NCBI RefSeq assembly: GCF_900890705.1
Contig: NZ_CAAHFH010000001.1
Span: 2,294,001 to 2,358,000 of the forward strand
Origin: Pontiella sulfatireligans
Lineage (GTDB): Bacteria > Verrucomicrobiota > Kiritimatiellia > Kiritimatiellales > Pontiellaceae
DNA length: 64,000 bases
Reading direction: 5' to 3'
How positions within the stretch are numbered: the first letter of the stretch is position 1; each line of letters begins with the position of its first letter. A model generated the notes under the pieces. The model was not told the DNA's origin. It did not search any database and saw only the letters and a list, made by a program, of their open reading frames with translations. A program made the translations under genes and the position numbers. Positions 9,329 through 19,102 of this stretch are shown piece after piece.

Positions 9329-10681
9329 TCACTTCTTCGCTTTTTTATTTTTCTTATTTTTCCCCGCAACCCAATGTTTTGATCCTTCAGAAGGATCGCC
9401 CATTTCCGCGAACCAGGCATCGTATAGTTTCTGCAGTTCCTGCAGCTTCTCGGGATGCGCATCCTTGAGATTATTGGCCTCAGCAATATCTTTCGATAGA
9501 TCGTAGAGGGCAACCTTTCCGAGGGTGAATACAAATTTCCAGTCCCCCTTCCTGACCGCCCACTTGCCATCACTGCCGCTGCACCAGTAAAGCGCATCGT
9601 GGATCTTATTGCTTTTTCCGGTCAGTGCCGGAAGGATGTTTTTCCCATCGAAAGGTTTGGAGCCGGGCAGCGCTTCCAGCCCCGCAGCAACCAGCGATGT
9701 TGGCAGAATATCCGTCGACCAAACCGGCACATCGCACGTGGTTCCCGCTTGTAACCTGCCTGGCCACGAAACAATGAAGGGAACGCGAATACCGCCCTCA
9801 CGGACCTGATGTTTAGCGCCGCTCAGCGGAGCGTTACTGGCTTTCATCCCTTTGTCACCCCCGTTGTCGCTCAGGTAAAAAATGAGCGTGTTTTCATAAA
9901 CGCCGGCCTCTTTCAGCGCCTTGACGATTTCGCCAACGCCGAGGTCTAGATGGTAAAGCATCGCCATAAGAATATCTCGCTTCTCATCGCCCGTGTTATA
10001 ACGTGCGATATCCTCCGCCGGTGCTTGCGCGGGCGAATGCACTGCGTTGTAGGCCACGTAGGCAAAGAACGGCCCGTCGCTTTCGCGCTTGATAAAATTG
10101 ACGGCCTCCTGGGTGATGAGAGTCGTCAGATAGCCCTCCTCATTCTCAGCAGCATCCAGGTTCCGATAGATTGGGTGCACCCGTCCTTTATCCGTCTTCG
10201 GCTTCAGATGAAAGTAGTCATGCGCCCCGCGTTCCATAAAGCCGTAGAAATAGTCGAACCCACGATTGAGCGCGTGATAGTCCATCGTCAGACCAAGGTG
10301 CCATTTCCCGAATGCACCGCTGCGGTAGCCCCCCTGTTTCAAGTGCACCGGAAACCAGGTTTCATCGAGCGGCATTCCCGATCCGCCCTGTTGGGCGGTA
10401 TAAATTCCAAACCTTTGCTGGTAGCGGCCGGTGATCAGCCCAGCGCGCGTCGGCGAGCAGACATAGCCCGAGGCATAGCCCGCCGAACAGACGACGCCCG
10501 ATTTTGCCAGCTGGTCAATGTTCGGCGTCTGGACCTCCTTTGGGCTGTGAGGATTATAGCTCACATCTGCATAGCCCTGATCGTCCGAAACAATCACAAC
10601 AATATTCGGTCTGGAATTCCCAGCCCCTGCTGATAACGAAACCAACACGCCTGCGATGAATAAATAAATTGCTTTTTTCAT
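9329..10681 (-). CDS. Exported sulfatase (S1 family), CSPTR type
   Basis: The protein has 450 residues. ATG 10681 has AAGGGAG upstream and begins the signal peptide MKKAIYLFIAGVLV; the 22 extra codons open upstream carry no export signal. DD is at 33-34, C75 is in CSPTR-AGLITGRYQQRFG, followed by FGKWHLG and SDNGGDKG. The tail is lysine-rich (GKNKKNKKAKK), a feature seen on several sulfatases here. The closest general resemblance is to arylsulfatase A/N-acetylgalactosamine-6-sulfatase-like enzymes. Cotranscription with the downstream sulfatase (10-bp gap) is likely. Confidence 0.93.
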   Translation of the reverse strand: MKKAIYLFIAGVLVSLSAGAGNSRPNIVVIVSDDQGYADVSYNPHSPKEVQTPNIDQLAKSGVVCSAGYASGYVCSPTRAGLITGRYQQRFGIYTAQQGGSGMPLDETWFPVHLKQGGYRSGAFGKWHLGLTMDYHALNRGFDYFYGFMERGAHDYFHLKPKTDKGRVHPIYRNLDAAENEEGYLTTLITQEAVNFIKRESDGPFFAYVAYNAVHSPAQAPAEDIARYNTGDEKRDILMAMLYHLDLGVGEIVKALKEAGVYENTLIFYLSDNGGDKGMKASNAPLSGAKHQVREGGIRVPFIVSWPGRLQAGTTCDVPVWSTDILPTSLVAAGLEALPGSKPFDGKNILPALTGKSNKIHDALYWCSGSDGKWAVRKGDWKFVFTLGKVALYDLSKDIAEANNLKDAHPEKLQELQKLYDAWFAEMGDPSEGSKHWVAGKNKKNKKAKK

Positions 10682-10854
10682 AAACCACTCCCTTGCCGGT
10701 GAAAGGTTCTGTAAAACCCCAGAACCCTGTTTTGTTATTTCAATCAATGTTTATGGGAGCAACCCGACCCGTTCGGGTTCGCCCCCTCTTTTGTCTTCAA
10801 AATACTGAACATCAGTGAATGAAATCGTGGGTAAATCCAACCAAGGGAATACCC

Positions 10855-10962
10855 ATGAAAAATAATTTAAATAACCTCGTGCGCTGGTTCTGTTCCAAGC
10901 TCTCGCTTAACGATCTGGCGTCCGTTGTACCGATTCTGCTCGAGGTTCTTTCTGCTACCTGA
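10855..10962 (+). pseudogene. Transposase 5' remnant, related to the element at 23483-25043
   Basis: A 35-codon frame (MKNNLNNLVRWFCSKLSLND..., stop at 10960-10962) matches the first residues of the transposase beginning at 23560 (MKNDLMKLVRWFCLKLTYND, then LASVVP). Similarity stops after about LLE, where the remnant ends. It sits in an otherwise gene-free gap (10682-10990) between two sulfatases. It marks an old insertion of the same element type that has been almost completely deleted. The rest of the gap holds only a short GC-rich inverted repeat near 10765-10780. Confidence 0.8.
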
Positions 10963-10990
10963 TGCTTAATCCATTAAAGGCACGCAGGTT

Positions 10991-12394
10991 CTAATCGTTA
11001 CGCTTCTTTTTCTTGCCGCCTACTTTGGATTTTGATGTCCTTTTCGGATAGATCGAGGCCTCCCATTGATTGAGCGTTTTAAAATATTTCGCGGCAATCT
11101 CCGGATAAGCGCCAACCAGATCGTTCGACTCCGAGAGATCTTCATCCAAGTTGTAGAGGCGAACCGTATCCCCCTGAAGATGCGCCTTCCACTGCCGATC
11201 ACGCAATGCGAGCCATGCGGAAGTATCGCTCCACAAGAGCGCTTTCTCCCGGGCTTGCGGAGCGCCAAGCCACGCCGTGCTGAGATCTTCGCCATCCATT
11301 CCCTCCGGAGCAACCGCACCGACCAGTCCGGCAAGCGTGGGAACCAGATCCACTCCGCAAAACACCGTATTGCGGTCGATGCCGGGTTTAATTTTCGCGG
11401 GCCAGCGAATGAAAAACGGGACGTGAATCCCCCCGTCATGCAATGCGATTTTTCGATCCCGATAGGGTCCGGCGGAGCCGAGACTGTTCATCAAGTTCGG
11501 ATCTTTCTTATACCGCGGGACAATCTGATCCCATTCCCCAACTTTCAACAACGGAGCCGGGCCATTGTCGCTCGAAAAAACCACGATCGTATTTTCCTCA
11601 AGCCCAAGTTCAGCGAGGCTGTCGAGCAGACGGCCAATCTCTTTGTCGACGGCGGTCACATCCGCACAAAAAGCACGCATGGCCTTCTGCACATTTCCAT
11701 ACTTGGAAACAAACTCCATAAATTCGCGCTGCAGCGGATTTTCGAAATCAGCGATCGATACCTCCAAATCCTTATAGACCGCCAATTGTTCCGGGGTCGG
11801 GTTCACAACGGCGTGGGGGTTATGCACCCAGAGGTTGATAAAAAAGGGCTGATCCTTTTTCCGCATCATAAAATCAATAGAGAGATCAACATAACGCGCC
11901 GCCGTTTTTTCGCGGTGATGCTTTTCCTTCATCTCCTTGTCCGTCCATCCCGGCCCGGTGCTATACTTCGTAAAACTCTCGTCAATTCCGTACTCAGCGG
12001 GAGGCGGTGCCCCCTTGCCTTCTCCCATATGCCATTTTCCGAAGTGGGCGGTAGCATAACCCGCCTCTTTCAGCATGCTCGCCAGCGTGAGCCGATCCGC
12101 GGAAAGCACTCTGGTCTTATTAAACTCCCGTGCCGGATAGACCCCGTTCATAAACGCCGCCCGACTGGGCATGCACCAGGCCGCAGCGGCATACGCCTGT
12201 TCCAGCCGGATCCCTTCGTTCGCCAACCGGTCGATATTGGGTGACTGAACATAGGGATGCCCCATCACCCCTAGGTCGCCATAACCCAGATCATCCGTCA
12301 GAATGAAAATAATATTCGGCTTTTCCGCAAATGCACCACAAACAAATGCGCACACTCCCAGTGCTACAAGACTTTGTAACCAACGTTTTCTCAT
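10991..12394 (-). CDS. Exported sulfatase (S1 family), CMPSR type
   Basis: The protein has 467 residues. ATG 12394 was chosen because GGGAGAAA lies at correct spacing and the paralogue at 26753-28129 starts identically (MRKRWL-SLVALG). Signal cleavage is near AFA-EKP. DD is at 34-35, C74 is in CMPSR-AAFMNGVYPAREF, then FGKWHMGEG and SSDNGPAPLL. It shares most residues with the gene at 26753 up to SESNDL, after which only this copy keeps the expected tail (EIAAKYFKTLNQWEASIYP, basic end). It therefore serves as the intact reference for that damaged paralogue. Confidence 0.93.
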   Translation of the reverse strand: MRKRWLQSLVALGVCAFVCGAFAEKPNIIFILTDDLGYGDLGVMGHPYVQSPNIDRLANEGIRLEQAYAAAAWCMPSRAAFMNGVYPAREFNKTRVLSADRLTLASMLKEAGYATAHFGKWHMGEGKGAPPPAEYGIDESFTKYSTGPGWTDKEMKEKHHREKTAARYVDLSIDFMMRKKDQPFFINLWVHNPHAVVNPTPEQLAVYKDLEVSIADFENPLQREFMEFVSKYGNVQKAMRAFCADVTAVDKEIGRLLDSLAELGLEENTIVVFSSDNGPAPLLKVGEWDQIVPRYKKDPNLMNSLGSAGPYRDRKIALHDGGIHVPFFIRWPAKIKPGIDRNTVFCGVDLVPTLAGLVGAVAPEGMDGEDLSTAWLGAPQAREKALLWSDTSAWLALRDRQWKAHLQGDTVRLYNLDEDLSESNDLVGAYPEIAAKYFKTLNQWEASIYPKRTSKSKVGGKKKKRND

Positions 12395-12480
12395 ACTTTC
12401 TCCCATTTTTTTGTTTCGGATTTGGATGCTTCGAATTTAGGATTTCCTGCAGTTCGAACCTATCCGGTGAAAAATATAGA

Positions 12481-14010
12481 TTAATGCTTGCGTGAAAAGG
12501 AGCGAGTTCTGGTTTGATCCAGCAGTGCCTGCATTTTCTCTGCGACTTCGGGATTTGCTTCAATCAGGTTATTGTCCTCGTGCGGATCTTTTTCCAAATC
12601 ATACAGAGCTCTGGTGTTCTGGCAGGTTGTACCGGGAGGATCCATTTTTTTACGTTTTATCGCAACCTCCACCCCTTCGATATATTTCCATTTCCCGAGC
12701 GTAAGAGCAAAGGTACCGGACCCGCTGTGCGTAATGCAGGTTGCGAGCGCATCGCGATCAACGGGCTTGCCGTAAAAGGTATCCAGCACGCTCACACTGT
12801 CCTCTGCGCCAAGCTCTTTCGCGGGGATTTCAATATTCAACAGCTCGGCCAATGTGGCGGTCATATCCACCAGGCTTATTTTGTCGTCATTCACCGTACC
12901 CGCTTTAACATGCCCCGGCCAGGAGACGATGAAAGGCACGCGGGTTCCACCCTCAAGCGGATCCTGCTTCCCGCCTCGATAAATACCATTCACTTCCGCG
13001 CCGGCCTGCCGCATCTGGGTCACCTGGCTTTTCAGCTGCCACGTATCTGGGACCTCACGATCCCACGTCTTGATTTCGTCTCCGTAAACACCCCCGTTAT
13101 CACTCGAGAAGATGAACAGGGTGTTCTCGAGCCGACCGCTCTTTTCAAAGGCCTTGACCATCTCGCCGAGACTCCAGTCCAGATCCTGAATAAACTCTGC
13201 AAACGGCCCGGCCGCCAACGTGCCCTTAAAGCGCTTGGACGGGGTGACCGGAGCATGTACCGCCGGTGCGGAAAAATACAAAAACACGGGCTGATCGTCC
13301 GGCTGCTGATTAAGCCAATCGACCGCCTTTTCCGTCAGGACATCCATGACCTCGTCATCGACCCGCTGCGGAGCATCCACGCCCATCCACTCTTGTCCGT
13401 ATGGCGACTTGCCTTCAATTTCAATTTTATCGAAGGACCTGCGCCCGTACACATCATGGTTCTCCATATAGATCCCGGTGAAATCTCCATGGTTCTGCGG
13501 AAGGCCGAAGAAGTAGTCGAAGCCGATCGAAAGCGGCCCTTTCGTAATCGGTTTAAAATACCTTTCCGGATCGGCACGTTTCCCCTCTTGCTCACCAAAG
13601 CCCAGATGCCATTTCCCGATTACAGCGGTGCGGTAGCCATCATCCTTCAGCATCTGCGGGAGCGTAAATCGGCCCTCTTCAATATGCAGCCGGTCACAGA
13701 CGTTGACGACCCCTCGTTTCATCCCGGTTCGCCAGCAATACCGACCAGTAAGCATGGCGTAGCGGGTCGGCGAGCACACAGCAGCCGGAGCATACGCCTG
13801 CGTAAACCGCATGCCCTCTTCTGCCAACGTATTAATATGGGGCGTCTTAAGCACTGACTCAGGGGTTCCATAGCAATTGGAACTGCCATAGCCATAGTCG
13901 TCTGCCAGAAAAATGACGATATTGGGCTTCTTCTGCGCGGCGGTCGATGCCGCCGCAGCCAGTGCACCCGCTGCGATTATAATCCGTATTCCTTTTATGA
14001 TTCTACTCAT
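12481..14010 (-). CDS. Exported sulfatase (S1 family), CSPTR type
   Basis: The protein has 509 residues. ATG 14010 has GGGAGAAT upstream. An N-terminal hydrophobic signal (IRIIIAAGALAAAAS) is followed by KKPNIVIFLADDYGYGS. DD is at 37-38, C79 is in CSPTR-YAMLTGRYCWRTG, then IGKWHLGFG and SSDNGGVYGDE. It is a close paralogue of the gene at 19103-20635 over the whole length, including an insert near SQVTQMRQAGAEVNGIYRGGKQ, which suggests both act on a similar sulfated unit. Arylsulfatase-A-like; exact substrate unknown. Confidence 0.93.
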   Translation of the reverse strand: MSRIIKGIRIIIAAGALAAAASTAAQKKPNIVIFLADDYGYGSSNCYGTPESVLKTPHINTLAEEGMRFTQAYAPAAVCSPTRYAMLTGRYCWRTGMKRGVVNVCDRLHIEEGRFTLPQMLKDDGYRTAVIGKWHLGFGEQEGKRADPERYFKPITKGPLSIGFDYFFGLPQNHGDFTGIYMENHDVYGRRSFDKIEIEGKSPYGQEWMGVDAPQRVDDEVMDVLTEKAVDWLNQQPDDQPVFLYFSAPAVHAPVTPSKRFKGTLAAGPFAEFIQDLDWSLGEMVKAFEKSGRLENTLFIFSSDNGGVYGDEIKTWDREVPDTWQLKSQVTQMRQAGAEVNGIYRGGKQDPLEGGTRVPFIVSWPGHVKAGTVNDDKISLVDMTATLAELLNIEIPAKELGAEDSVSVLDTFYGKPVDRDALATCITHSGSGTFALTLGKWKYIEGVEVAIKRKKMDPPGTTCQNTRALYDLEKDPHEDNNLIEANPEVAEKMQALLDQTRTRSFSRKH

Positions 14011-14032
14011 CTCATTCTCCCTTAAAGTTGCG

Positions 14033-15649
14033 TTATTTTTTCTGCTTGAATTCTCCGAAGGCGTGCGGCAAGTCGTTCGAATAACCCTTCAGCTTTTTCT
14101 TCATTTTTTGCAGCAGTGCAGCATATTCCGGATTCTTCGCCAGGTTCACCTGCTCGTTCGGGTCGCGTTTGAGGTCGTAGAGCTGGTCGACGTCGTAATA
14201 GAACGGGAAGTCGACGCCAACCCGGTAGCGCGGCGGCCGATCGGCAATCGACCACTTTTTATACTGCGGGTCATCCACCCACAATCCGAAATGGCTCAAG
14301 ACCTTTCCTTCACCCTTCAGCTTGAGAAGGTCGGGCGGAAGACGCCATGCGATATACTTAAATCCGTCGTCGCTCACCACCGCGCGGGTGGTAGTGATTT
14401 CAAGATAAAGCGAGTCGCGCCAGCCGGACGGCGTTTCCCCTTTGAGCAGCGGCAGGAAGCTCATGCCGTCGAGCGGCATCGATGCGGGCGGCTGAATGCC
14501 AGCCATCTCAAACAAGGTCGGGGCGATATCGAGGGTGGAGACCAGTGCATCACATTCAACGCCTGATTTAATTTTGCCTGGCCAGCGGACAGCGAAGGGA
14601 ACGTGCGCGCTTTCATAGAGTGCCAGCTTTCCGCGCCACTGGTGGTCGGATGTGAAAATGACCACCGTGTTTTCATCGAGCCCCAGTTCATCGAGCTTCT
14701 CAAGCACCGCGCCCACAGAGTCATCAATCCATGTCGATGCAACAGCATTGCCTTTGGCCCACTCGGGATGGGTGGAACTCGCCTTTTTCGCAACCCTATC
14801 GGTCCATCCTTTCAGCGCCCGTTTCTTGACGCTCTCCCGTGACGGCTGAACATTCGGCGCTTCATCCAGGTATCCGAGCGGCGTAATCCGCGGGTCGGCG
14901 TCAATCGAATCAAGCGAATTGGGTCCGTGCGGCGTGGTGGTGGCCAGGTAGAGCATGAAGGGATTGTCTTTATTCTGCTCAACAAATTCGAGCGCCCCTT
15001 CGGTGACCCACTCCTGATTATGCGCATCCAGCTCGCGAATACGGACATAGTTAATATTGGAGGCATAGAGGCGATCCACCACATCGAATCCGCCGAGTCG
15101 TTTAACCGTTTTTTGGGCGGACAAATAGTTTTCCAACAGTTTTCGTTTTACATCCGGGTCGCGCGGATTGTCTTTCGGGTTGAGCGTGTTCGGCCAAAGC
15201 TCGTTATGGCTCCCACCGACCATCCATTTGCCGACAAGCCCCGTCGTGTAGCCATTTTTCTGCAGCACTTTGGGAAACGTCAGCTCATCTTTTCTCAGCC
15301 AGGGCGACCAACCGATATGTACCTGTTCGGAACGATTAAACTCTGCACTTCGGGACGCATATTTCCCAGTCAACATACAGAAACGGCTGGGCGTGCAGAC
15401 GGGCGACGGTACATAGGCCCGAGAAAAAACCATCCCTTCATGGAACAGCTTATCCAGGTGCGGTGTATGAACCGGCGGGGTGATCCCCGGCTTCAACCAG
15501 CGGCTCCCCATTTTGGTATTCCTGTAATACCCCAGGTTCACAAACTCCAGATCATCGGTGAAAATGACCACAAAGTTGGGTTTCTTCGGTTCGGCCACGG
15601 CTCCAAGCGCCAACGCCAAAATCAAACTGATTACTGTGCCTTTGTTCAT
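14033..15649 (-). CDS. Exported sulfatase (S1 family), CTPSR type
   Basis: The protein has 538 residues. ATG 15649 (AAAGGAGC upstream) begins the signal peptide MNKGTVISLILALALGAVAE; the 85 codons open further upstream look non-coding. DD is at 32-33, C85 is in CTPSR-FCMLTGKYASR, followed by VGKWMVGGSHNE instead of the usual GKWHLG. The late metal site reads TSDHQWRGKLALYESA instead of DNG, so the active site deviates from its neighbours at two places. An insertion between residues 35 and 60 precedes HTPHLDKL. The gene lies 22 bp from the next sulfatase upstream start and 43 bp from the previous stop. Confidence 0.91.
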   Translation of the reverse strand: MNKGTVISLILALALGAVAEPKKPNFVVIFTDDLEFVNLGYYRNTKMGSRWLKPGITPPVHTPHLDKLFHEGMVFSRAYVPSPVCTPSRFCMLTGKYASRSAEFNRSEQVHIGWSPWLRKDELTFPKVLQKNGYTTGLVGKWMVGGSHNELWPNTLNPKDNPRDPDVKRKLLENYLSAQKTVKRLGGFDVVDRLYASNINYVRIRELDAHNQEWVTEGALEFVEQNKDNPFMLYLATTTPHGPNSLDSIDADPRITPLGYLDEAPNVQPSRESVKKRALKGWTDRVAKKASSTHPEWAKGNAVASTWIDDSVGAVLEKLDELGLDENTVVIFTSDHQWRGKLALYESAHVPFAVRWPGKIKSGVECDALVSTLDIAPTLFEMAGIQPPASMPLDGMSFLPLLKGETPSGWRDSLYLEITTTRAVVSDDGFKYIAWRLPPDLLKLKGEGKVLSHFGLWVDDPQYKKWSIADRPPRYRVGVDFPFYYDVDQLYDLKRDPNEQVNLAKNPEYAALLQKMKKKLKGYSNDLPHAFGEFKQKK

Positions 15650-15692
15650 AATGCTCCTTTCAATATTTTCCAAGGTTTGAAAACACGATATC

Positions 15693-17150
15693 TTAGTTCT
15701 GCAGCCCTGTCGGGCGGATCCAGTCTTTGCCGCGTATGGTTTCAAGTTCTTTGAGCAGTTGCTCCACTTTTTCAGGATGGTCGTTCCAGACATTGGAAGC
15801 CTCGGCTTCGCCGGGGGTTTGGGCCAGATTGAAGAGCCGGTTTTTGTTTTCGCCTTTGTGCATGCCGTTGAAGGGCGGATCTTCATCGATCCCGGTATAT
15901 TCAATCAGCTTCCAGTCGCCGCGCCGGATGGCAAAGATGCCGTAGTGCGATTCCATCACGACCGACTCGCGCGCGCCCTTCCCCTTTCCGCTGAAGAGCG
16001 GCCAGAGGTTGACGCTATCCTCGGCGGCTTCCTTCGGCACATCCAGTCCTGCCGCGGCCGCCAGTGTTGCCATCAGATCGACGGCACTGACCAGGTCCGA
16101 ATCGTTTACCACGCCCGCCGGCACGTTGCCGGGCCAGCGCACCGCAAAGGGGACACGAAAACCGCCTTCGAAAATGGAATGCTTGCGGCCGCGCCATCCG
16201 CCGGTCGTATCGTGCCCGGCGTTGACGGCCAGGTGATAGGCCGTCGGCTGCCCATTGACCATCCGATGATTCTCCCCTTCTACCCCCCCGTTGTCGGACG
16301 TAAAAACAATCAGGGTATTGTCGAGGATACCCTGCTTTTCCAGTTCGGTCAGGATGCTGCCCATCATGCCGTCCATCTGCTGGACAAAATCGCCGTACGG
16401 ACCGATGGCACTTTTTTGGTTTCCATTGCGCGGAACAATCGGCCAGTGCACTTCGGCCGGGTTAACCACCATGAAGAAGGGCTTCTTTGCGTTCTCGGCA
16501 ATGAATGCGACGGCCTTGTCTTCGACATAACGCGAGGCGGCATCGTCGGTGCGCGAATTATCGATACCGGCAAAGCGGTAATTTGGAAACTCCTCGATGT
16601 CCTCGCCGGGAATGCGGTTGATGATTTCATGGTTTTCCATGAATGCCTTCGGCTGGTTGCCGAGGTTGGCCGGAAAGCCCTGAAACAGATCAAAACCGAC
16701 TTCGCACGGCCCCGGCTTGAGCGGCCGGGTCCAGTCGGTCTTTTCTCCAACCCCCAAACCGATATGCCACTTGCCGAACCCGGCGGTAACATACCCGTTT
16801 TGCTGGAACAGCTTCGGCAGGGTCAGGCGGTTGGTACTGATCAATAGCGGATCATCGCCGGCAGCCACATGACGCTTCAGGCTGGTGCGCCAGCAGTAGC
16901 GCCCCGTCAACACCGCATAGCGGGTCGGCGTGCAGACCGCGTTCGGCGTATAGGCCTGCTTAAAAACGGAGCCCTCTTCCGCGATCCGGTCGAGGTGCGG
17001 CGTGAAGATTTTTGTCGCGCCATTAAAACCCACATCGCCATAACCGAGATCATCGGCCAGAAAAATAAGTACGTTGGGCTTTGCTTCCGCCCGGGCAGCA
17101 GGCGAGCTCATGAACCCCAGTATGATTGCAATGATTATCTGCTGTTTCAT
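15693..17150 (-). CDS. Exported sulfatase (S1 family), CTPTR type
   Basis: The protein has 485 residues. ATG 17150 overlaps the TGA of the upstream sulfatase (ATGA), so translation is probably coupled. The signal peptide is MKQQIIIAIILGFMSSPAARA. DD is at 33-34, C73 is in CTPTR-YAVLTGRYCWRTS, then FGKWHIGLG and TSDNGGVEGENH. It belongs with the genes at 7787, 12481, 19103 and 36955 by the RY-W-R motif after the formylglycine site and by a shared middle region. Exo-acting arylsulfatase-like; substrate unknown. Confidence 0.93.
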   Translation of the reverse strand: MKQQIIIAIILGFMSSPAARAEAKPNVLIFLADDLGYGDVGFNGATKIFTPHLDRIAEEGSVFKQAYTPNAVCTPTRYAVLTGRYCWRTSLKRHVAAGDDPLLISTNRLTLPKLFQQNGYVTAGFGKWHIGLGVGEKTDWTRPLKPGPCEVGFDLFQGFPANLGNQPKAFMENHEIINRIPGEDIEEFPNYRFAGIDNSRTDDAASRYVEDKAVAFIAENAKKPFFMVVNPAEVHWPIVPRNGNQKSAIGPYGDFVQQMDGMMGSILTELEKQGILDNTLIVFTSDNGGVEGENHRMVNGQPTAYHLAVNAGHDTTGGWRGRKHSIFEGGFRVPFAVRWPGNVPAGVVNDSDLVSAVDLMATLAAAAGLDVPKEAAEDSVNLWPLFSGKGKGARESVVMESHYGIFAIRRGDWKLIEYTGIDEDPPFNGMHKGENKNRLFNLAQTPGEAEASNVWNDHPEKVEQLLKELETIRGKDWIRPTGLQN

Positions 17151-19063
17151 TTTGTTTTTTCACCCCTTGTAAGCCGAATAGCGTGAAGCGATTTAATCAA
17201 GGTAGACGGCCCCGTAATTTCAAGACGAAGAGTCTGTTTTCCAGACCTTGGAAAAGTCAGTTCGCCCAGCTCAAACTCATCATAATGCTTCAGATAAACC
17301 CGCTGGTTTTGCGTGTGGTCTATTTTCCGGGTTCGGCTCAGCGTTAACTCCAGTTCGGAGCTTCCGGCCGTAATCCGGATGGGGGATGTACTGCCGTCCG
17401 CGTTAGTGCCCGCAGTGAGCGTTGCGCGATACACTCCAGGAGACTGCACATCCAGCCCCAGAATCACGCCATCCCCTTTTTCATTGAAATTAACGCGGAC
17501 ATGGTCGCCCTCCCCACGCGTATTCCCGAGCACATCCAGTGAACCGTTCACATAAAGGTTGACGGTTTGGTCGAACCCAACCAATGGGTAGCGGGCGGGA
17601 AACGATCCAGGATCGTCATGAATTTCGTGCCATGTTTTGCGCATAGCCTTTCCCATGCTCTTCACCCGCTCCGGCTCCTGCGCAGCGATATCATTTTTTT
17701 CCCGCGCATCGTCCGCCATGTTAAACAACATCACCTTGGGGCCGCGCTTAACGAGTTTGAAATCACCGCGTCTGAGGGAAAGCGCCTGGTTTTCGTAGGC
17801 GATACTGCCTTTGATATCGCTGCATTCCCACTTCACCTCTGGGTTTTTCATCTTCCACGGAAAATTCTGAGGCTTCATCCAAGGCCATGGCTGGACGGGC
17901 ACGGAGCGGAAAATATCACGGGCAGGTAACTCTCCGGACTCCGCAAGGGCGGGCAGCAGGGAAATGCCATCCAGCGGCCTCTGAGTGGGAAGCGTTTTTG
18001 CATCGGCCGCGTCGAGCAGCGTCGGATAGATGTCGCAGATGCTCGCCGGCGTATCGACCGTGCGCGGGCTCCACTTTTTCGGGAAACGGAAAAATGCCGG
18101 CACGCGGGTGCCGCCTTCAAACACGGTCGATTTTTTTTCGCGCAATCCGCTCGGATTCCGAAGTCGATTTTCTTCCTTGTTCAAGCGGTTACGCCCCATC
18201 TTTTTAACAATGCGTCCATAGGTTTGAGGAATGGCACCGTTGTCCGATAGAAAAATCACAATCGTGTTTTCGCGCAACCCCAGCTCATCCACTGCGTCGA
18301 TCACTCGGCCGGCATATTCGTCGAGCATGCTGATGTAGCCCCATAGCGTAGCCAGCGGGCGGGATATCCCCCGATCCAAATAGGGTTGAACATACTGGTC
18401 GCGCGCATTCCACGGGGCGTGGATCGCGGAGAACGGGACGTAGAGGAAGAACGGATCGTTCCGGTGGCGCTTCATGAAGTCGATGGAAAGATCGCAAATC
18501 CATTCGCTGCTGTTGCGCTCGCCCGCCTTTTCCAATCCGAGAAACTTGCCGTTCAACACGCCGTAAGGCTCTTCATCGTCGTAGAGGCTGGCCAGGAAAA
18601 AGGCATCATCGAACCCGCGGTTCCACGGCGCGCGCGGCGAGTCTTCGGCATAATATTGCGAAGCCAGGTGCCACTTGCCAAACATCCCGGTTTTATAACC
18701 GGAAGCCTTGAGTGTATCGGCCAGCGTTACCTCATCCAGATTCAGCTCGGTTCGCCCGCAATGAACCCCCCAGACCCCGGTGCGCAGGAACTCACGCCCC
18801 GTCAGCAGCGAGGCGCGCGACGGCGCACAGAGCGGCTGGGCATAGAACTGTGTAAACTCGACGGATTGCGATGCGAGCCGATCAAGATGCGGTGTAGACG
18901 GCCCGCCGGTTTCATGTCGAATGCCGACATCGTCATAACCATGGTCGTCCGACATGATCAACACAATGTTCGGCTTTCGAGGAGCCTCTCCCCTCGTCGG
19001 CAACAATAAACCTCCCAGAGCGAGAGCCAAAATTATCAGTTTTTTCATACGGCCAATCTTCAT
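17147..19063 (-). CDS. Exported sulfatase (S1 family) with C-terminal beta domain
   Basis: The protein has 638 residues, about 130-150 more than usual. ATG 19063 has AAAGGGG upstream; the internal ATG at 19048 has no good site. Signal peptide ends near TRGEA. DD is at 39-40, C79 is in CAPSR-ASLLTGREFLRTG, then FGKWHLASQ and SDNGAIPQTYG. After about residue 500 a segment without sulfatase motifs (LYVNGSLDVLG, VYRATLTAGTNADGS, QRVYLKHYDEFELGELTF) resembles a beta-sandwich attached to other sulfatases of this type and may bind glycan. The gene is coupled to the downstream sulfatase by a 4-bp overlap. Confidence 0.91.
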   Translation of the reverse strand: MKIGRMKKLIILALALGGLLLPTRGEAPRKPNIVLIMSDDHGYDDVGIRHETGGPSTPHLDRLASQSVEFTQFYAQPLCAPSRASLLTGREFLRTGVWGVHCGRTELNLDEVTLADTLKASGYKTGMFGKWHLASQYYAEDSPRAPWNRGFDDAFFLASLYDDEEPYGVLNGKFLGLEKAGERNSSEWICDLSIDFMKRHRNDPFFLYVPFSAIHAPWNARDQYVQPYLDRGISRPLATLWGYISMLDEYAGRVIDAVDELGLRENTIVIFLSDNGAIPQTYGRIVKKMGRNRLNKEENRLRNPSGLREKKSTVFEGGTRVPAFFRFPKKWSPRTVDTPASICDIYPTLLDAADAKTLPTQRPLDGISLLPALAESGELPARDIFRSVPVQPWPWMKPQNFPWKMKNPEVKWECSDIKGSIAYENQALSLRRGDFKLVKRGPKVMLFNMADDAREKNDIAAQEPERVKSMGKAMRKTWHEIHDDPGSFPARYPLVGFDQTVNLYVNGSLDVLGNTRGEGDHVRVNFNEKGDGVILGLDVQSPGVYRATLTAGTNADGSTSPIRITAGSSELELTLSRTRKIDHTQNQRVYLKHYDEFELGELTFPRSGKQTLRLEITGPSTLIKSLHAIRLTRGEKTK

Positions 19064-19102
19064 ACGACCCCTTTCAAATAAATTCGCGTTTCTGAATCAA
19101 CG

